From: Cinclus cinclus
Lineage: Eukaryota > Chordata > Aves > Passeriformes > Cinclidae
Assembly (NCBI RefSeq): GCF_963662255.1
Contig: NC_085072.1
Location: forward strand, 1,616,001-1,680,000
DNA length: 64,000 nt
Direction: 5' to 3'
The notes below the pieces were generated by a model. It was given only the letters and a program-made list of their open reading frames with translations, did not search any database and had not been told where the DNA came from. This document shows positions 45,809 through 58,912 of this stretch, piece after piece. A program made the translations under genes and the position numbers. How positions within the stretch are numbered: the first letter of the stretch is position 1; each line of letters opens with the position of its first letter.

Positions 45809-48800
45809 AAATTTGCTATTTAAGTATCATTCTAGGTTTTATTTTTAGATGCTTCTTCAACCAGAATTCCCTCAGTGGTAACTGCCTGGTTTTCCCCAGA
45901 GCAGGGAATATCTGTATGTCTCCAACATGCAGAGTGTCACCTATTTCCAGATGTGAGGACAGATGTGAGAATCACCTGGGATTTTATTGTCGGGGCACTG
46001 AACAATCCGAGTTTCCAGAACTGCCGATGGAGTTGCCCGTTTTTAGAGTATCTCAACACTGGGACTCGCTCCTTTTGCTGCCTGCTGTTTAAACTCGGTG
46101 TCTCCTCACTCTGTTCCTGGGAAAGCTTCCCTCAAGGTGCTTGACTGATTTGGAGGAAAGTGCCCCAGCGGGGCTTTGTTCGAGGAGAGCCCGGGATCTT
46201 TTGGAAAATCTCTCTTTTCCCCATTTCCCTATTTGGCAATGCAGTTTTCCCAGGTTTTCTGCCTTTCCACCCTCCCCCACTGCCTCTCCCCTAGCACAGG
46301 TAACCGCACATTTTGATGGAGGTTTAATCTCCTTCCTTCCTTCCTTTGCAAACCCAGCTCCTCCCTTGCCCCAGGCGCTCTGTCAGCTCAAACTCATCGC
46401 AAATCAACCTGACAGTGGAGATCTCCCCTTGAGCAACAGCTCTGGGAGTTTGCTGCTGCTGATCCTCAGATACGGAGGGTGGGGTGCATTTTCCACATAA
46501 AACCCGGTCGCAGCTAAATGGAAGTAAATTTCCATTCCCCGTTCCCTTTGTCTCCAGCTCGGCTGGAATGGGATGCACAGGATGGAGGATGCAGCCAGTT
46601 CAGAGCTGCAGGGACAGCCCTGGTGCTGTTTGTCACCTTCCCAGATGTTTTCCTGGGATGTTGAGCTGAGGAACTGGGGCTACTCCAAACAGTTGAACTC
46701 AACTGCACAGACCAACCATTACTTGTGATGCCCAAACGGAAGGTGAGAGCGACTCCACTTCGAGAAAGTGGAAAAAATGTCCGAGAGAACAACCTAAGAA
46801 GTCGTGTAATTTCCTTTTTTACTCCTTTCTCCATTTTAGAAGCGTGGGGAAGTCACAAACATGCTGCTGAGTTGTGCCAGAAACACAAACCAGGGCAGCT
46901 TTCTTGTTCTGTAGGACCCAAATCAGCTGCACGGACCTGGGTCAAAGGGCTCGTCCTCTGTTCAAGGAGAAAAAAACCCAAATAATCTCCCCAAATCTTA
47001 TAGGTACCTGGCCCTAGCTGGTGCTGCTTTTTCCAGGACTTTTCAGGCTGGTGGGAGGAGGCAGCTCCTGGATTCTCATGAGAACAGAGCAGACACACCA
47101 TGAAAATGAGAGCGTCGACTTCCTGTCCTTAGAAGCCTGGCTGTTACCCTTCAGGTGGTGGGAGTGTTTGCAGAACTATTTCCTAGCTCAGCTAAGTCAG
47201 AGAAACCCCTCTGATTCTGTGTTTGAGAACGCAAAAGGGTTTGTTTTCCAGGACAGGCTTTGTTTTTCAGAATGTATCGCCAGCAATGCATGGCTTCAGA
47301 AGAAATGGCTCCTGTCACCAGCAACAAAACAGTTCAGAGACAGAAACCAGAGGGAGAGAGACACAGAGGGAGAAGAGAGCACTCTGGGTCGGACCCTGGT
47401 GCCAAAGAGCTCCGTGTGAGTCTCGGAACACGGCACAGCCCGAGCAGGAGCTGCACCATCCACAGCTGAGCCCAGGATTTGGGAGGCAGAGCGAGCCCAA
47501 GTGCATAACCCCACTGCCACTCAGGATGTGGAGCTGCTCCCATGATCTGCATTCAGCCAGGAGCTGAGCACTTGCCATGCTTGATTTATTAGTTTTATGA
47601 AATGCAGAGTCTTTAATGTTCAGTGCTTGGAGCACACTGTAATTTTAGCTGCATTATTACAGTTGTTGACCAATGTATGAATTATCTTCAAAGGCTTGGA
47701 GTTCCTCTGAGCGAGCTTTCCCATTCCAAAGACCCAGTCAAAGGAATCCAGGAAGGTCTGTTCTTTCAAGGAAAGATGTGTCACGGGTTGAATGTGCAGG
47801 AATGTTCTGGAAACACATTTAGCAGGAGCCCTGGAGAAAGCACAGGGGTTCTCTTCTTTCTCAGAGCTGTACAACTCCCAGCACATCATTTTAATGTCTT
47901 AGAAAGGAGTTCTTAGCCTCAAGATCCTGGAGTGGAAGCTGCTGGAGGAGCATCCAGCCCCAGCAGAGCGTTTGCTGAGCTCCTCGGGCTGCGTGGGCTG
48001 AACTGGCTGCCCAGTGCAGGGGTCACTCTGAGCCAGCACAGGGACACTGGTGCCCCTTGTCCCTGCCTGGCCTCTCCTCCAGCACACCTGGCCTCCAGGA
48101 AGTGTCACAGGGAAAGCTATTCCCACCACAATTACATGCATTTAAACTCATTTTTGGAAATTGTCTGGGCACAGCCTCCTGCAGAAATGAGATGGCACAG
48201 AACCGATTAAATAATGTTTATGCAAATACAAAAGTTGTCAGGGCGTTGTTTTCAGAGCCTTCAAGATCCAGCTTGTCAGAGGCTCCTGGCACAGTGTCAG
48301 CTTTCTTGAGCCAGCAGGAGCTTGATTTGGGGTGGCAATTGCCAGAGTCCTGCAGAAACCCTTCCCCAGTGAGAAGTGCATCTCCTTCCGACCTTTATAT
48401 GGACTTTATTTTACACCGTGGGGCCTCCAGGCTCCCCTCCCACAGCTCCTGCCGTGCTGTGCTGCCTCCTCGGAAGTGCCTGGTGCCAGCCTCACCTGCA
48501 CCTCTCACCTGCCCTGCTCCTGAGAGCCCTGGGCTCACCCAGGAGCCGTTGCCCCACCTTGGTGTCACAGCAGTTTGGTCTGTCCTGTGCTCAGGGTCAG
48601 CTGCTGGAGCACTGTTGGCATTGCTGGAGCTGGGATAATCAGGAAATCACTGGCAGGTGTTTGCAAGGGCCCTGGGATGCACAGATTCCTGCAGAGAGGG
48701 CTTCAGAGCGTTTTGGATAAACGGGAACCATACCAGGAATAGCTCCCAAAGATATTTCAGTGCATTTCTAACCAGGTGAAAGATGCTGGGATGAATCTTA

Positions 48801-50424
48801 GTGGAAATATTAACAAGTCGTGCCCGAACACCTCTGTCACAGCCCAGTGCTTTTCCCCATTCTGTGCTCTTTGGAGCATTCTGGGCGTGCAGGCAGGTGA
48901 CTCCCAGTTCACAAACAGCACAGAGCCATGGGTGCCATTACTCATCGGAGGAAATATTTGTGCAACTGCTCAGACCCGAGCATGTATTTGCCTGTGTTTT
49001 TGTGGTGCTTTGTCTGGATACTCTTTTCAACAGGACTCCGTTTGTGCAAGGGCTCCAGGAGAGGGTTGGGAGATGCTGGGACTCGTGGGGGCCACTGGAG
49101 CCCATTCCAAGCCTTCCCTTGAACAAATGTTTGCAGATCCTTTCCTGCAGTGTTTACCCAGTCCTGACCTAAGCTTCATTAGCTCAGCAGATTCATTTCC
49201 CTGCTCCAGTACCTCTCTGGCCAGCTGGAACCACGGGATATTTTCATGTGGTGTTTTCCAGGGGACCCTGGGGAAAGCCAGTCACTGGCTGATAAGAAAC
49301 AGAGTGTGTAAAAATCTCCTGGTGTTGTCTGTGCTGATGAGCCCCTCACAGGGAGTGACTTCTGGAGCTTCTGCCAAGAGCAGTTGGCTCCTTCTGAGAT
49401 GCAGTTGGAATTTACAGGGCTGACTCAACTCCTGTAGGTTTATATGGATTTTATTTTACATCTAACGCATTGCTGGTGTGCAACAGACCTGGAGTGACAT
49501 CAGTGTGAGCAGAGAGACACTGGGAATGTCCCAGTGACAAATGGAAGGGTTTGTACAACTTGGTGGGGTAAAAAGCAACTCCTGAAGTGCCCTGTGGGGC
49601 TGTAAAAGGAATTAAACAGCAGTGAGCTCTTCCCCTGCAAGGTCCAGAGATCAGAGTTGGGGGTTTCTGGCGCCACCTGGAAAACACAAACCAGGAATCA
49701 TCTCCAGAGCTGCTTTTTGCCTTTTTTTCAGTGCCTGAGGTGGCCACTGAGGAGGCAGAATGGCCAGGGCTGGGAGCTGAGCTCACCACACTCCACTGGC
49801 ACAAATCCAGTGCCTGCTGCTGCTGGGTCTGGGTTTGCCACGCTGAGGATGAGATCAGAATATTCCTGATGCCAGAACAGACAATGGCGTGCATTGGAGT
49901 CTGACTGTACCAAGGTTCTGATGGATGGGCTCACCCACAAAACCCCAAACATCCCTTCCACAAGTGGCTCTTCTGTAAGCCCATTTAGCAGCCCAGGATT
50001 GGGATTGATCTGCTCAATCTTTGAACATTTTTACTGCTCTGATGTGATGTGTTTACTTCTGTGATGCCAGGAGAATTTTATCTCACAATTTTTCTGTGAA
50101 ATGAAAAACGTGCATTTCAGGTGAATATTTGAATTAGTTTAGGACTGGATAAATCAGGAAAGTGGAGGGTATTTTCTGCTGTCATTTATATTTGGGTTTT
50201 TTAAACGAATCATTATGGCTTTGGACAGTAGTGGAAGCAGAAATAAATTCCAGGATGTGCAGGATACACTGCTCAGTGGGAACCAGTCAGGATTTATCTG
50301 GGATGGTGCTGAATCTCTGCCTGGATTTGAATCTCCTGTCATCTCTTCCCACTAAACACCCAGTTCAGGTTTAGGCTTCCGGCTTTGGCCCCTGTGTTCC
50401 TTCCAAAATCCCTTTCATCTCCTG
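45809..50424. other. Unique non-coding sequence
   Basis: About 4.6 kb without a recognised gene, RNA or transposon. Open frames of 100-215 codons at 47021-47419, 48057-48638 and 48776-49423 have unremarkable composition and no domain I know. A short (TTCC)n tract occurs near 46330-46346. Confidence 0.4.
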
Positions 50425-50725
50425 CAATCGGGAGCCCGGGCGCTCCGGGCGCTTTGATTAAACGAAATGAAAGGTGATGATTTCCATAAATAGAAGAACT
50501 TCCAAGAGCAGTCCCGGGCCCAGCCCGGCCACCCACCCCGAGGTGCCCCGAGAACCCACCCGGCACATCTGGGAGCCAAGCGGGGCTTGAACTTTATCCC
50601 CGGAGATGCTGCTGATAGGGAAATGCAGCCCGGAGCTGCCAGGCTGGGGCCAGGACGGGAGCTCTGAGCTCCAGCCCGGGGACAGGAGCCTTCCCCAGCC
50701 CGGCTCGGGTGATGCTGAGCGGAGA
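50425..50725. promoter_or_regulatory. CpG-dense segment, possible small CpG island
   Basis: By eye about 19 CpGs fall in about 300 bp of GC-rich sequence, which puts the observed/expected ratio near the usual 0.6 threshold. The flanks on both sides are CpG-poor. An AT-rich gap at 50453-50500 splits it. No TATA box, exon or known gene start was recognised, so promoter function is only inferred. Confidence 0.35.
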
Positions 50726-53307
50726 CAGACCCCTAGTGGAGCTCCCTTCCCATCCACATTCATTTATTTGTTTGTTCGAAGGAAGAGAAAGCGGGATCTG
50801 GGTGCTGATCCTTATCTGCCTGCTGCTTTCCTTTGGTCCTGACTCGCCCCGAGCTGTTCTGGAGCTTTATCGTGGGAACCCTGCGCTGAAACTGGGGGAT
50901 ATTTTCATAGGAATACAGATTGCCTCTCTGGAAACCTGACGGAACTCGGCGTGGCCACCGAAATCCAGTTGTGCAAACTCACAACTTCATCCGTGCCGAG
51001 GAAGGGAGATCGAAACTGGCTTAAACCAGAGAGAAATGGGATCAGCTGGGAGAACGCTGGGGTAATTCCAGAGGGAGTGCTCAGCAGGAATTATCCAGCA
51101 AAAGGAACGGGAGAAGCTTCTTGTTCTGTTCGGTTGCCCCTGGTTCTGTCCTATCCAGCACATCTGTCCCCAGAAATGGCACCAAGAGTTCTCCAAGTGG
51201 AAAAATCCCCTTTTCACACAGCAGCTCTGAAGCCCCAGTGTGAGGCTGGGATTTTGGGCAGCCAGCAGAGCATCCCTGGCCTCTCCCAAGGTGCCAAATG
51301 AACCTGTGCCACCTGTGCCACCCCCACCTTCCGTGGCTGTCCTTGGCACAGCACAGCTTCCCTCAGAGCCCAGAATCCAGAACCCTTTGTCGACGGCGCT
51401 GAAGGAACAACTGAACCTGGCAAAGGCTGCTCCATCCTCGTGGTGCAGAGCCCCAGACACTTTCACCCCTTTTGCTGTCGGGTGTTTTGTGAGCTGGCAC
51501 CTGGGTTGAACAGGGAGAACTCCAGGATCTGGAAGGATTCACTGAGCTTGTCCCAGGGAAAGGGAGAAAAGCATTAATAGGATAAATCAAGTGGTGTGAA
51601 ATCAGGGCTGCAATTAAAGCATCGTGGTGGCATCAAAATTCTGAGCTTAAGACAAAATCAAAGCAGTTGGCAGCACAATTCCAGGACATTTATTTTGTTG
51701 CCAGCGGTTATTCCTTGGTGCATTTTTCTTCAGTGAATTGAATCACAACTAATTGCACAATAATCACCCAGGCCCCAAGTTCAGATAATGTTGCCTTCCT
51801 AATACTTTGTAGAAATGCTGAATCCGTTAACTATCTTCAAATGAGATTATTTTTTTTAATTAGCAGGATCTTAGCAAGGCATTACAGACACCATTCATGC
51901 TGCCACACGGAACTTTCCTGTTTGCTTAACACTGCAAGGGGAAAATTATTTTCAATCAATTCCAGTGCTGATAGGGTTTGCAGTTTGCTTTCAAAGTCTG
52001 AGAATAAACAGGATTTTCTGACAGGTGAACAGGCCTGTCTTTGCTCAAGTCATAATTTCCTTCCTGGTGTTTTTAGGAGGCACCAAGTTCCCTGCTGGTG
52101 TCTATTGGTTTATCTCTGTGAGCTTTAGGTGCAGGGAATTTTTCCATTGCAGATCTGCCTTGGCTTTCCCTTGATGCCTCTTTTCCTAAGAGCCAGCGTG
52201 GCACTCATCAGCTGGACCTCATTTGCTCCTGACCATTCCCCTCTTTGCAGAATTCCTGATGAATTTCCTTCAGGAATTCCAGCATTTCCTTCGGGTAGCA
52301 CCAACTGCAGGGCTCAGCCAAAGGGACCCATCCCACCCCAGGGAGAGACTGGAATTTTTCCCTATGGCAACTCCAAAGCGCTGGCTAGATAGAAAAAAAA
52401 CAGGGAACAGAGAGCAGCAGGCAGGGTGGGATCAGTGGGTGAGGAATAAACAAAAAATTGTGCTCATGTGCTGCAGAAGAATGGATTTATAGGTTATGAC
52501 ATTCCTAAAATATCTTTATTTAATAATGAAAACTTCATTATCCAGCCCTCTGCCATCGTGTTGCCATGGGCCTGCTGCAAGTCCCTGGGAAGATCTTTCA
52601 TTTTGACAGAAGTTCTAAATTACAGCATTAGAGCTCTGATGGAGAGGAAGTTATGGCCTGCCCTGCCTGTCCAGGGACATGAGGCACGCGCTGCTGCCAC
52701 GGGGCTACTGAAACCTCACCACTGGCAATATTAAAAAACAAGTAGTACAAATTTTGTTGTTTTTTGTTTTTTCTGTCTGAGCACTGGGGACAAATTAAGT
52801 GCTAAATCTTGAGTGCTTACCAGAGTTTTATTAGTTTATTAAAAAGTAATTCATCTTTATTACAGCCAGGCTGTTGTGTTTCACATCATTAAGGAAGCAA
52901 TGCGTGGAGACCCTGAAGCTAATGAGGAGATCAGCTCTCAGAGCACAGTGCTTTGTTTGCAGCACAGGTGTTGGAGCATCCTCTGTGGCTGTGTGACCTC
53001 CAGAAAGGTTTGACTGGGATGTAAATCCAGGCTGTGCTCAGCTCACAGCTCTGTGAGCCCAGGCTCCTGGGCTGGGGTCCCTCCTGGTGTCCAGGGGTGT
53101 CCAGGCCGTTGTTTGGATCAGATCCATGATCCAGGACAGGGAGCTGCAATCCCAGCTGGGCTTCCTCTCCAAGCACTCAAAACCAGTGGTTAAATCACTG
53201 AGAGAAAACTCCCACCTGGGTTCCTCAGCTATCCAGACAGGCAGTGTGGCTGGGAAATCCATTCACTCCTTAATTCCTGGGGCTCTGTGAGAGTCCTTGT
53301 GCCATAG
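50726..53307. other. Unique non-coding sequence
   Basis: No gene recognised. AT-rich parts lie at 51590-51860 and 52730-52870. A small dyad, TGGATCA...TGATCCA, lies near 53115-53135. No transposon identified. Confidence 0.4.
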
Positions 53308-53552
53308 GCTGGGTTTGGCTTTGCTGGTTGGGTTTGGCTTTTCTGGTTGAGTTTGGCTTTTCTGGTTGGGTTTGGTTTTTCTGATTGGGTTTGGCTTTAC
53401 TAGTTAGGTCTGTTTTTTCTGGCTGGGTTTGGCTTTACTAGTTAGGTTTGGTTTTTCTGATTTGGTTTGGTTTTTCTGGCTGGGTTTGGTTTTTCTGATT
53501 GGGTCTGGCTTTACTGGTTGGGTTTAGCTTTTCTGGCTGGGTTTGGCTTTGC
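53308..53552 (+). repeat. 19-bp minisatellite (GGGTTTGGCTTTTCTGGTT)
   Basis: About 13 diverged copies of a 19-bp unit. Variants include GGCTTTACTAGTT and GGTTTTTCTGATT endings, and some variants recur in adjacent units. The + strand is T/G-rich. The Lys/Asn/Gln/Pro-rich open frame on the opposite strand is an artefact of the array. Confidence 0.93.
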
Positions 53553-56527
53553 ACTCTGGGCCAGGCAGAGCCAAACCCACATCCCAGCCAGACCCCAGGG
53601 CAGCAGGAGCTGCTCTGCAGGGAGCTGCAGGAAAGCACCTGGAGCTGGGCAGGAAGAGATGCTCTGAGGGTTGATTTAAAAGTAAATCTGTTGGCACTGG
53701 GGCTTGTGTACACTCAGGTAAATGAGCTTCAATCAATTTACTTAAAACTACCCAGGTAAAACTGTTTGTGTAAATGACTGAAATTATTGTAATATCACTT
53801 AAACATATTAATATAAATATTAGTATGTTAAATATTATAATATATTAACTTTATCCCTACACAGACAGCCTCTGAATGTAAAGCAAACACTTTTTAATCC
53901 ACTTTGAGAATGTCCAGGCTGAGAATTTCAGCTCTATTAAACCACGGCAGTGGCAGCAAAGCAAATGCCAGGATAATTCCATTTGAGTTTCTTCACTTTA
54001 ATTAAGTTATTCCCATTTCTGACAGCCCTGCTTAGTGGCAAATGTGGACAACCAGAGAAAGAGGCAGGTGTGTGCAGTGGGACTGGGCCAGGACAGCCTG
54101 GGGGTGTTTGTGGTGAGATCACTTCTGTCCCCCCAAGAAACACCAGGGGCAGAGGGGGATCAGCCTCAGAATCAGCTGCACCGTTTGTGCAGCCCAGGAG
54201 AAAAGAGCTGCCAGGAATGCCCTGCTCAGGCTTTTCAAACACAACAATGTCCCCACAGTCAAACACAAACCCCTGAAAGGAGCGGGCTGCTCCCAGTGTC
54301 TGCTCAATCAATGGGCTGTGAAGAGGCTGAGGTGATAAACCCACTGTGCTCAGGGCTAATTTTAGGCAATATAATATGTTCATAGGATTAGTCTATTTAA
54401 AAAATAATTTTAATCAAACTTTTTAAAATGCAAAGCCGTTCTGCACTAGTCATTTTCAATATATGCCTTTAAACAGATGAGGGAGGCAGAACCAGATCCT
54501 TATTATCCATGCATAATTTAAACAATATCATCAGCCCGGTATTGATTGCTGACTAATGTGCTTATTAATTAATAGATATCTTTGTGTTAAATACATTTTT
54601 CAGAGCTGTTCTGGGACCATTTAATAAGATGAATGGGGAGTTGCAGCACAGTACTTTGTCATGAAACGTGGAAGTTTGATCAGGAAGGGCTGGGAAGCCC
54701 TGCCTGGGGTGGCTCTGTGCTGGAACGAGCCACACGGTGGCCACATCCCAAACAGGGAGGTGCAGTGCTGGAATTGTGTTTCAGACATCGGAAGGGGGGA
54801 AAAGCTCTCTCTGATTTCTGAATTAGGCCAGGGAAGGTCCTGGGAAGGAGGGGAGCTGGGAAGGGCCATGCTCTGCTGCTCTGGGTTAAGGAAATCCCAG
54901 ATTTCCAGAGGGCACTGCAGAGCCTGTACGGAGAGGGGCTGAGCTCAGCAGGCACCACATCAGTGCCCCCCAAGCCCCTGCCCCCTGCCCTGCAGCTTTT
55001 GGGCTGTGAGCAGGATGCTCAGCCCCAGCCCCAGTGCCCTCTGCTCTGCCCTTGCCCCTGGCTTTAGCTGCCCCTCAGAGGTTCCAGTCCCTGGCTGGCA
55101 CCCAACACCTCCAGCCCCTTCCTGCTCTGGGTTCTTCCTGTTCTGTTCCTCTTCTCACTTCTGTTCTTCCCCCAGGGCTGTTGGAAGCCACTGTGACATT
55201 CCTGTGCCTGGCAGGGAGGGGAGCAGCCCCACCAGTATATAGAGCCCAGTCCCAGTTTGCTCCGTGCCCCATCCCAGTGCCCAAACTGCCCTGCCCTGCC
55301 CCGCCCGTGCCAGCAAAGGCAACAATTCCCGGGGTAACTCCAGATTTCCACCTCCAGCCCTGCTGCCCTGCCTCACTCAGCCTCTGGAACGAGCAGGAAT
55401 GATTCCTAGGGCTGTGGCAAGGGTGGTGGAAAGGGACTTTACACCACCGAGGACCAGCCTGTACATATTTAAAATAAATAGATGCGCACATAAAAAAAAT
55501 TACCCCTATTATTACCCAAGGAGGCAGTGGGAGTACCAGGGGAATGGCTAAAGTAACAAAACTTGACACCAGTGATAATAAAAGAGGGAACTAAAGCAAA
55601 GAGATCACCCCAGTCTGCCGGGCTTCGAGTGCTTAATCAAAACTGACTTCTACTACTGCAGCTGCAAAAGAAATGTTTCAGGCCTGCCATTAATTTCCAT
55701 ACAATAACCCTCTAATGGGGGAGTTTCTGGGAGAGGAGGGCGATCAATCTGCTCTAATGACACACCAGAGACTCGGGGAAAATGCAAACTTGGAGCAATT
55801 TCATGGCAGGTGCAACCTTGGAAAGTACGGCCATTTTTCTAAGTTAATTTGTTCCCCTGATATGTTTGAAATCTGTATTTGTATTTTAAAGGTCTAAAAC
55901 GCAGGGTGATTAAAAAATATAAGCAGATTTTTGTAAGCTTTTCAAGCGTGGTAGGTGTTACATTAATGCCCCTCCTCAGAGCTAGGACAGCTGGATATCT
56001 TCTATCATGTCTTGCCAAAAAAGAAGGGAATAGGATTGTTTATTCCAGCATTCCCTTTTTGTCTCCAGCCTTCCCACTTCCCTCCCCAGCCTGGTGCTCA
56101 TTTGTCTCCCAGCTGAATTGATCCCTAATACTGTAGGAAGTAATAATAGTAATAATCATGGTAACTACTGGCAGTAATAGTTATTATTCTGATTATTGTT
56201 AGCACTTACAGTGCTCTGTAATGATAATGATTATTATTGCTACAAGTTTTAAAACACATAAATGAGTTAACTCAGTTCCTGCTACACTTTGGGTGCTGGC
56301 AGCTCTCACACATCTGAGAATTCCAGCTGCAAATCTGGACAGGAATGAACATCCTGACCCAGGAACAGGCACTGAGGAACAGAGCTCATCTCACTCTGGG
56401 TCTCATCCTCAGCAAATATTTGGGTGAAATCCGTGGGGTTTTGCACTGTCACAGTGGGGTGAGGCAGCTTTGGGGTGAATGAGAGCCTTCCTGGGTCCCC
56501 TTTCCTTGGGAGAGGGAAAACCCAGGG
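53553..56527. other. Unique sequence with AT-rich blocks
   Basis: No gene recognised. Three AT-rich parts stand out: 53750-53960; 54360-54600, with 'catgcataattta' and 'ttattaattaatag'; and 56110-56250, TAAT-rich with a 10-bp inverted repeat at 56150-56159 and 56227-56236. The interval 54960-55400 is GC-rich. Confidence 0.4.
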
Positions 56528-56573
56528 CACTGGAGCCCTGCACGGGTCACTGGAGCCCTGCACGGGTCACTGG
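56528..56573 (+). repeat. 20-bp tandem duplication
   Basis: Two complete copies of CACTGGAGCCCTGCACGGGT followed by a partial third beginning CACTGG. It lies about 100 bp upstream of the GGGAA array. Confidence 0.95.
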
Positions 56574-56669
56574 GTGTGTGACAGCTCAGCACTGGGGACC
56601 CCCTTCCTTTGGCACTGGTGCCCTTGGAACTCCCTGCTCTCCTTTTCCCAGCTTTTCTGACAGCTGCTG

Positions 56670-56872
56670 GGGAAGGGAAGGGAAGGGAAGGGAAGGGAAG
56701 GGAAGGGAAGGGAAGGGAAGGGAAGGGAAGGGAAGGGAAGGGAAGGGAAGGGAAGGGAAGGGAAGGGAAGGGAAGGGAAGGGAAGGGAAGGGAAGGGAAG
56801 GGAAGGGAAGGGAAGGGAAGGGAAGGGAAGGGAAGGGAAGGGAAGGGAAGGGAAGGGAAGGGAAGGGAAGGG
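56670..56872 (+). repeat. (GGGAA)40 pentanucleotide array
   Basis: A 203-bp uninterrupted array of GGGAA, pure purine on the + strand. It yields Gly-Lys-Gly-Arg-Glu peptides on + and Pro-Ser-Leu-Pro-Phe peptides on -. Flanks are GC-rich unique sequence. Confidence 0.98.
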
Positions 56873-58571
56873 GCTCTTCCCCTTCTGCCCTGCCCCAGGG
56901 GCAGAGGGGGCTCGGGGTCCCAGAGCTGCTGGGGGAGCAGGATGGGGTTCAGACACCCCCAGCATCCCCATCCCTCCTCTCAGCTGCTGAAAGCCAATCC
57001 CACTTATCCTGATTACTGCTCTGCCTTTCTCAGCACTTAAGAACTCCAGCCAGGATCTTAAAAGTATTAAATTTTCAAGGGCTGGGAAGTGCAGGGGCTT
57101 TGCATGAGAACCGGTACCTGCTCTGCTCAGCTGCCGTTGTCCTTCCCCCTGTGCCCATCTGCATCCTCACATTTGTGCCTTTGTCACCGGCCCTTGGCAG
57201 TCAGAGGGAAGTGTGGGCTGTTTGACATTAAAAATGCTGTTTTACATTAAAAATGCTTTTTATACTCCTGCTGCATTTATGGGATGCTCGTGGCCTCTCT
57301 GCTGTGGCCATTGTTATGTTCTGGTTCGGATCCCATTTTAAATACAAGCCCTTCCCCACCTGCTCCTGCTCAAAAATTCTGTTCCAGTTTCCCCTCAAAC
57401 TCCTCAGGGGTGGATGTGCCTTGGCTTTTCCCTGCTCCCCTCCTCAGCTCCCATTAGCATGCTTGAATTAATGAAGCCATTGATTGTCTAAATGAGATTG
57501 CAGCATTCCTGAAAGTGCAGTGATGTCCTCCTGAAGTTTGGTCTCGGGTCACTGCAGTGAAGTTTCTGCTTCACTCTCAGTGCATCACCCAAATCAATGT
57601 ATTGGACTGCAGTGGGCACCAGGGGACAGACAAACACACCAGATCTGCAATGTGCTCCCCTGAGGCATTTCTCTGATGGGCTCACACAGAACTCTGTGTT
57701 TTACCCCTCAGGATTTTTAAAGCTTGGTTCTGACTTTACTCTCTTGGGGGAGTTTAGAAACCCAGTTGGGCTCAGCTTGGTTCTGCTTTCTCCTGAATGT
57801 TGATGGCAAAATTGTTGCTCTTGAGCGGCTTTTTACTCCTCTGCCAGGTCCAAAGGGCAAAGGGACAGGCAGACAGGTGGGGTTTAAATCTCTTTTAGTG
57901 CCATGAAAAAAAAAAAAAATGCTGTGAAACCTTGTGTCTGAACGGTGAGGTTAGGAAAAAATAACTTGGAAATAAGAGACACTTTTGAACAAGATCAGAG
58001 CTCTGGGGTGAATTCCTGCAGGAATGGAGCAGATTCACCATCCCTTCACTTCCACATCACTGCTAACCACAGGCTGGACTGGGCCATGGCCTGGGCTGTG
58101 CTGGGATGAACTGGGATGAACTGGGACCTCAGCCCTGACTGGAACAGGGCAGCATTTGGGTACGGAGCTGCTGCAACTTTTGCAAAACCCATTAGGTGAT
58201 AAAAGGTGGTTGCTGCCTCTCTTGCTTTATCCCCAGCCCCAAATCCATCAAATTGCATTGGTTTTCTCCTGCAAAATCCAGATACCTCGAGGTCAGACAG
58301 ATTCCCTGTCAATAGCTGCCAGGCCAATGCAGAGAACAATTCACACGAGGGGAAGGGAGCTGGGATTGAGCAGTGCTGGAGGGATAATGCAACGCTTTCC
58401 AATCACTTCGAGGTTTTTCTTTCCCCTGCCCTGTTTTCCTCCCTCTCTGGTGATTTAGGACATGGATTTTTGCTCCTTGCCACGCTGGATTTATGGCTCT
58501 GTGTGGCTGGTGATCTACAAAGCAAGACACGTTCGTGCTGGAATTACATTTCCTGAAACTTCCCGGAAAAT
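56873..58571. other. Unique non-coding sequence
   Basis: No gene recognised. A (CTGGGATGAA)2 micro-duplication lies at 58101-58126 and an A run near 57906-57919. Confidence 0.4.
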
Positions 58572-58638
58572 ATCCCAGCCTTGGCAGGGGTGGAATGGGA
58601 TGAGCTTTGAGGTCCCTTCCAACACAGCAGTCTGGAAT
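58572..58638 (+). mobile_element. CR1 LINE 3' tail, short
   Basis: The sequence 'cagccttggcaggggtgg' followed by 'aatgggatgagctttgagg' and 'tcccttccaacacagcag' then 'tctgga' matches the terminal part of CR1. Only about 65 bp is recognisable. This copy naturally carries GGAATGGGATGA, the kind of sequence from which GGGAT arrays could arise. Confidence 0.8.
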
Positions 58639-58912
58639 TCCCTTCACTGGAGACCAAATAAAGCAGGGCTGGCTCTGAAATCCAGGCTCCTGGGGAATGT
58701 GCAGCCCTGGTCAGCAGCACAGCCCCTTCCCCTGATGCTGGGAGCCTTTATCCCCATCTCCCACGGGATGCCAAAGCCTCTTCCTGTCCATGCAAAGGCA
58801 AAGACCTGCAAAAGGCAATTCAATTTCACAGGCCATAAACTTATGCGTCCACTTCTCACATTTATCCCCTTTTTGTTTATGATTTCAGAAAAATCTCTAA
58901 TACTGCAATCTC
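58639..58912. other. Unique non-coding sequence
   Basis: Mixed sequence becoming AT-rich toward the TA/T tract. Nothing else recognised. Confidence 0.4.

Noticed and set aside
47021..47419. 132-codon forward open frame
   Set aside because: No domain, start context or splice support; such lengths arise by chance in this composition.
47778..47815. LTR-like start 'tgtcacgggttg'
   Set aside because: No matching second LTR, primer-binding site or target duplication seen.
56479..57040. Open frames of about 140-180 codons with Gly-Lys-Gly-Arg-Glu repeats
   Set aside because: Artefact of the GGGAA array; flanking residues show no recognisable domain.
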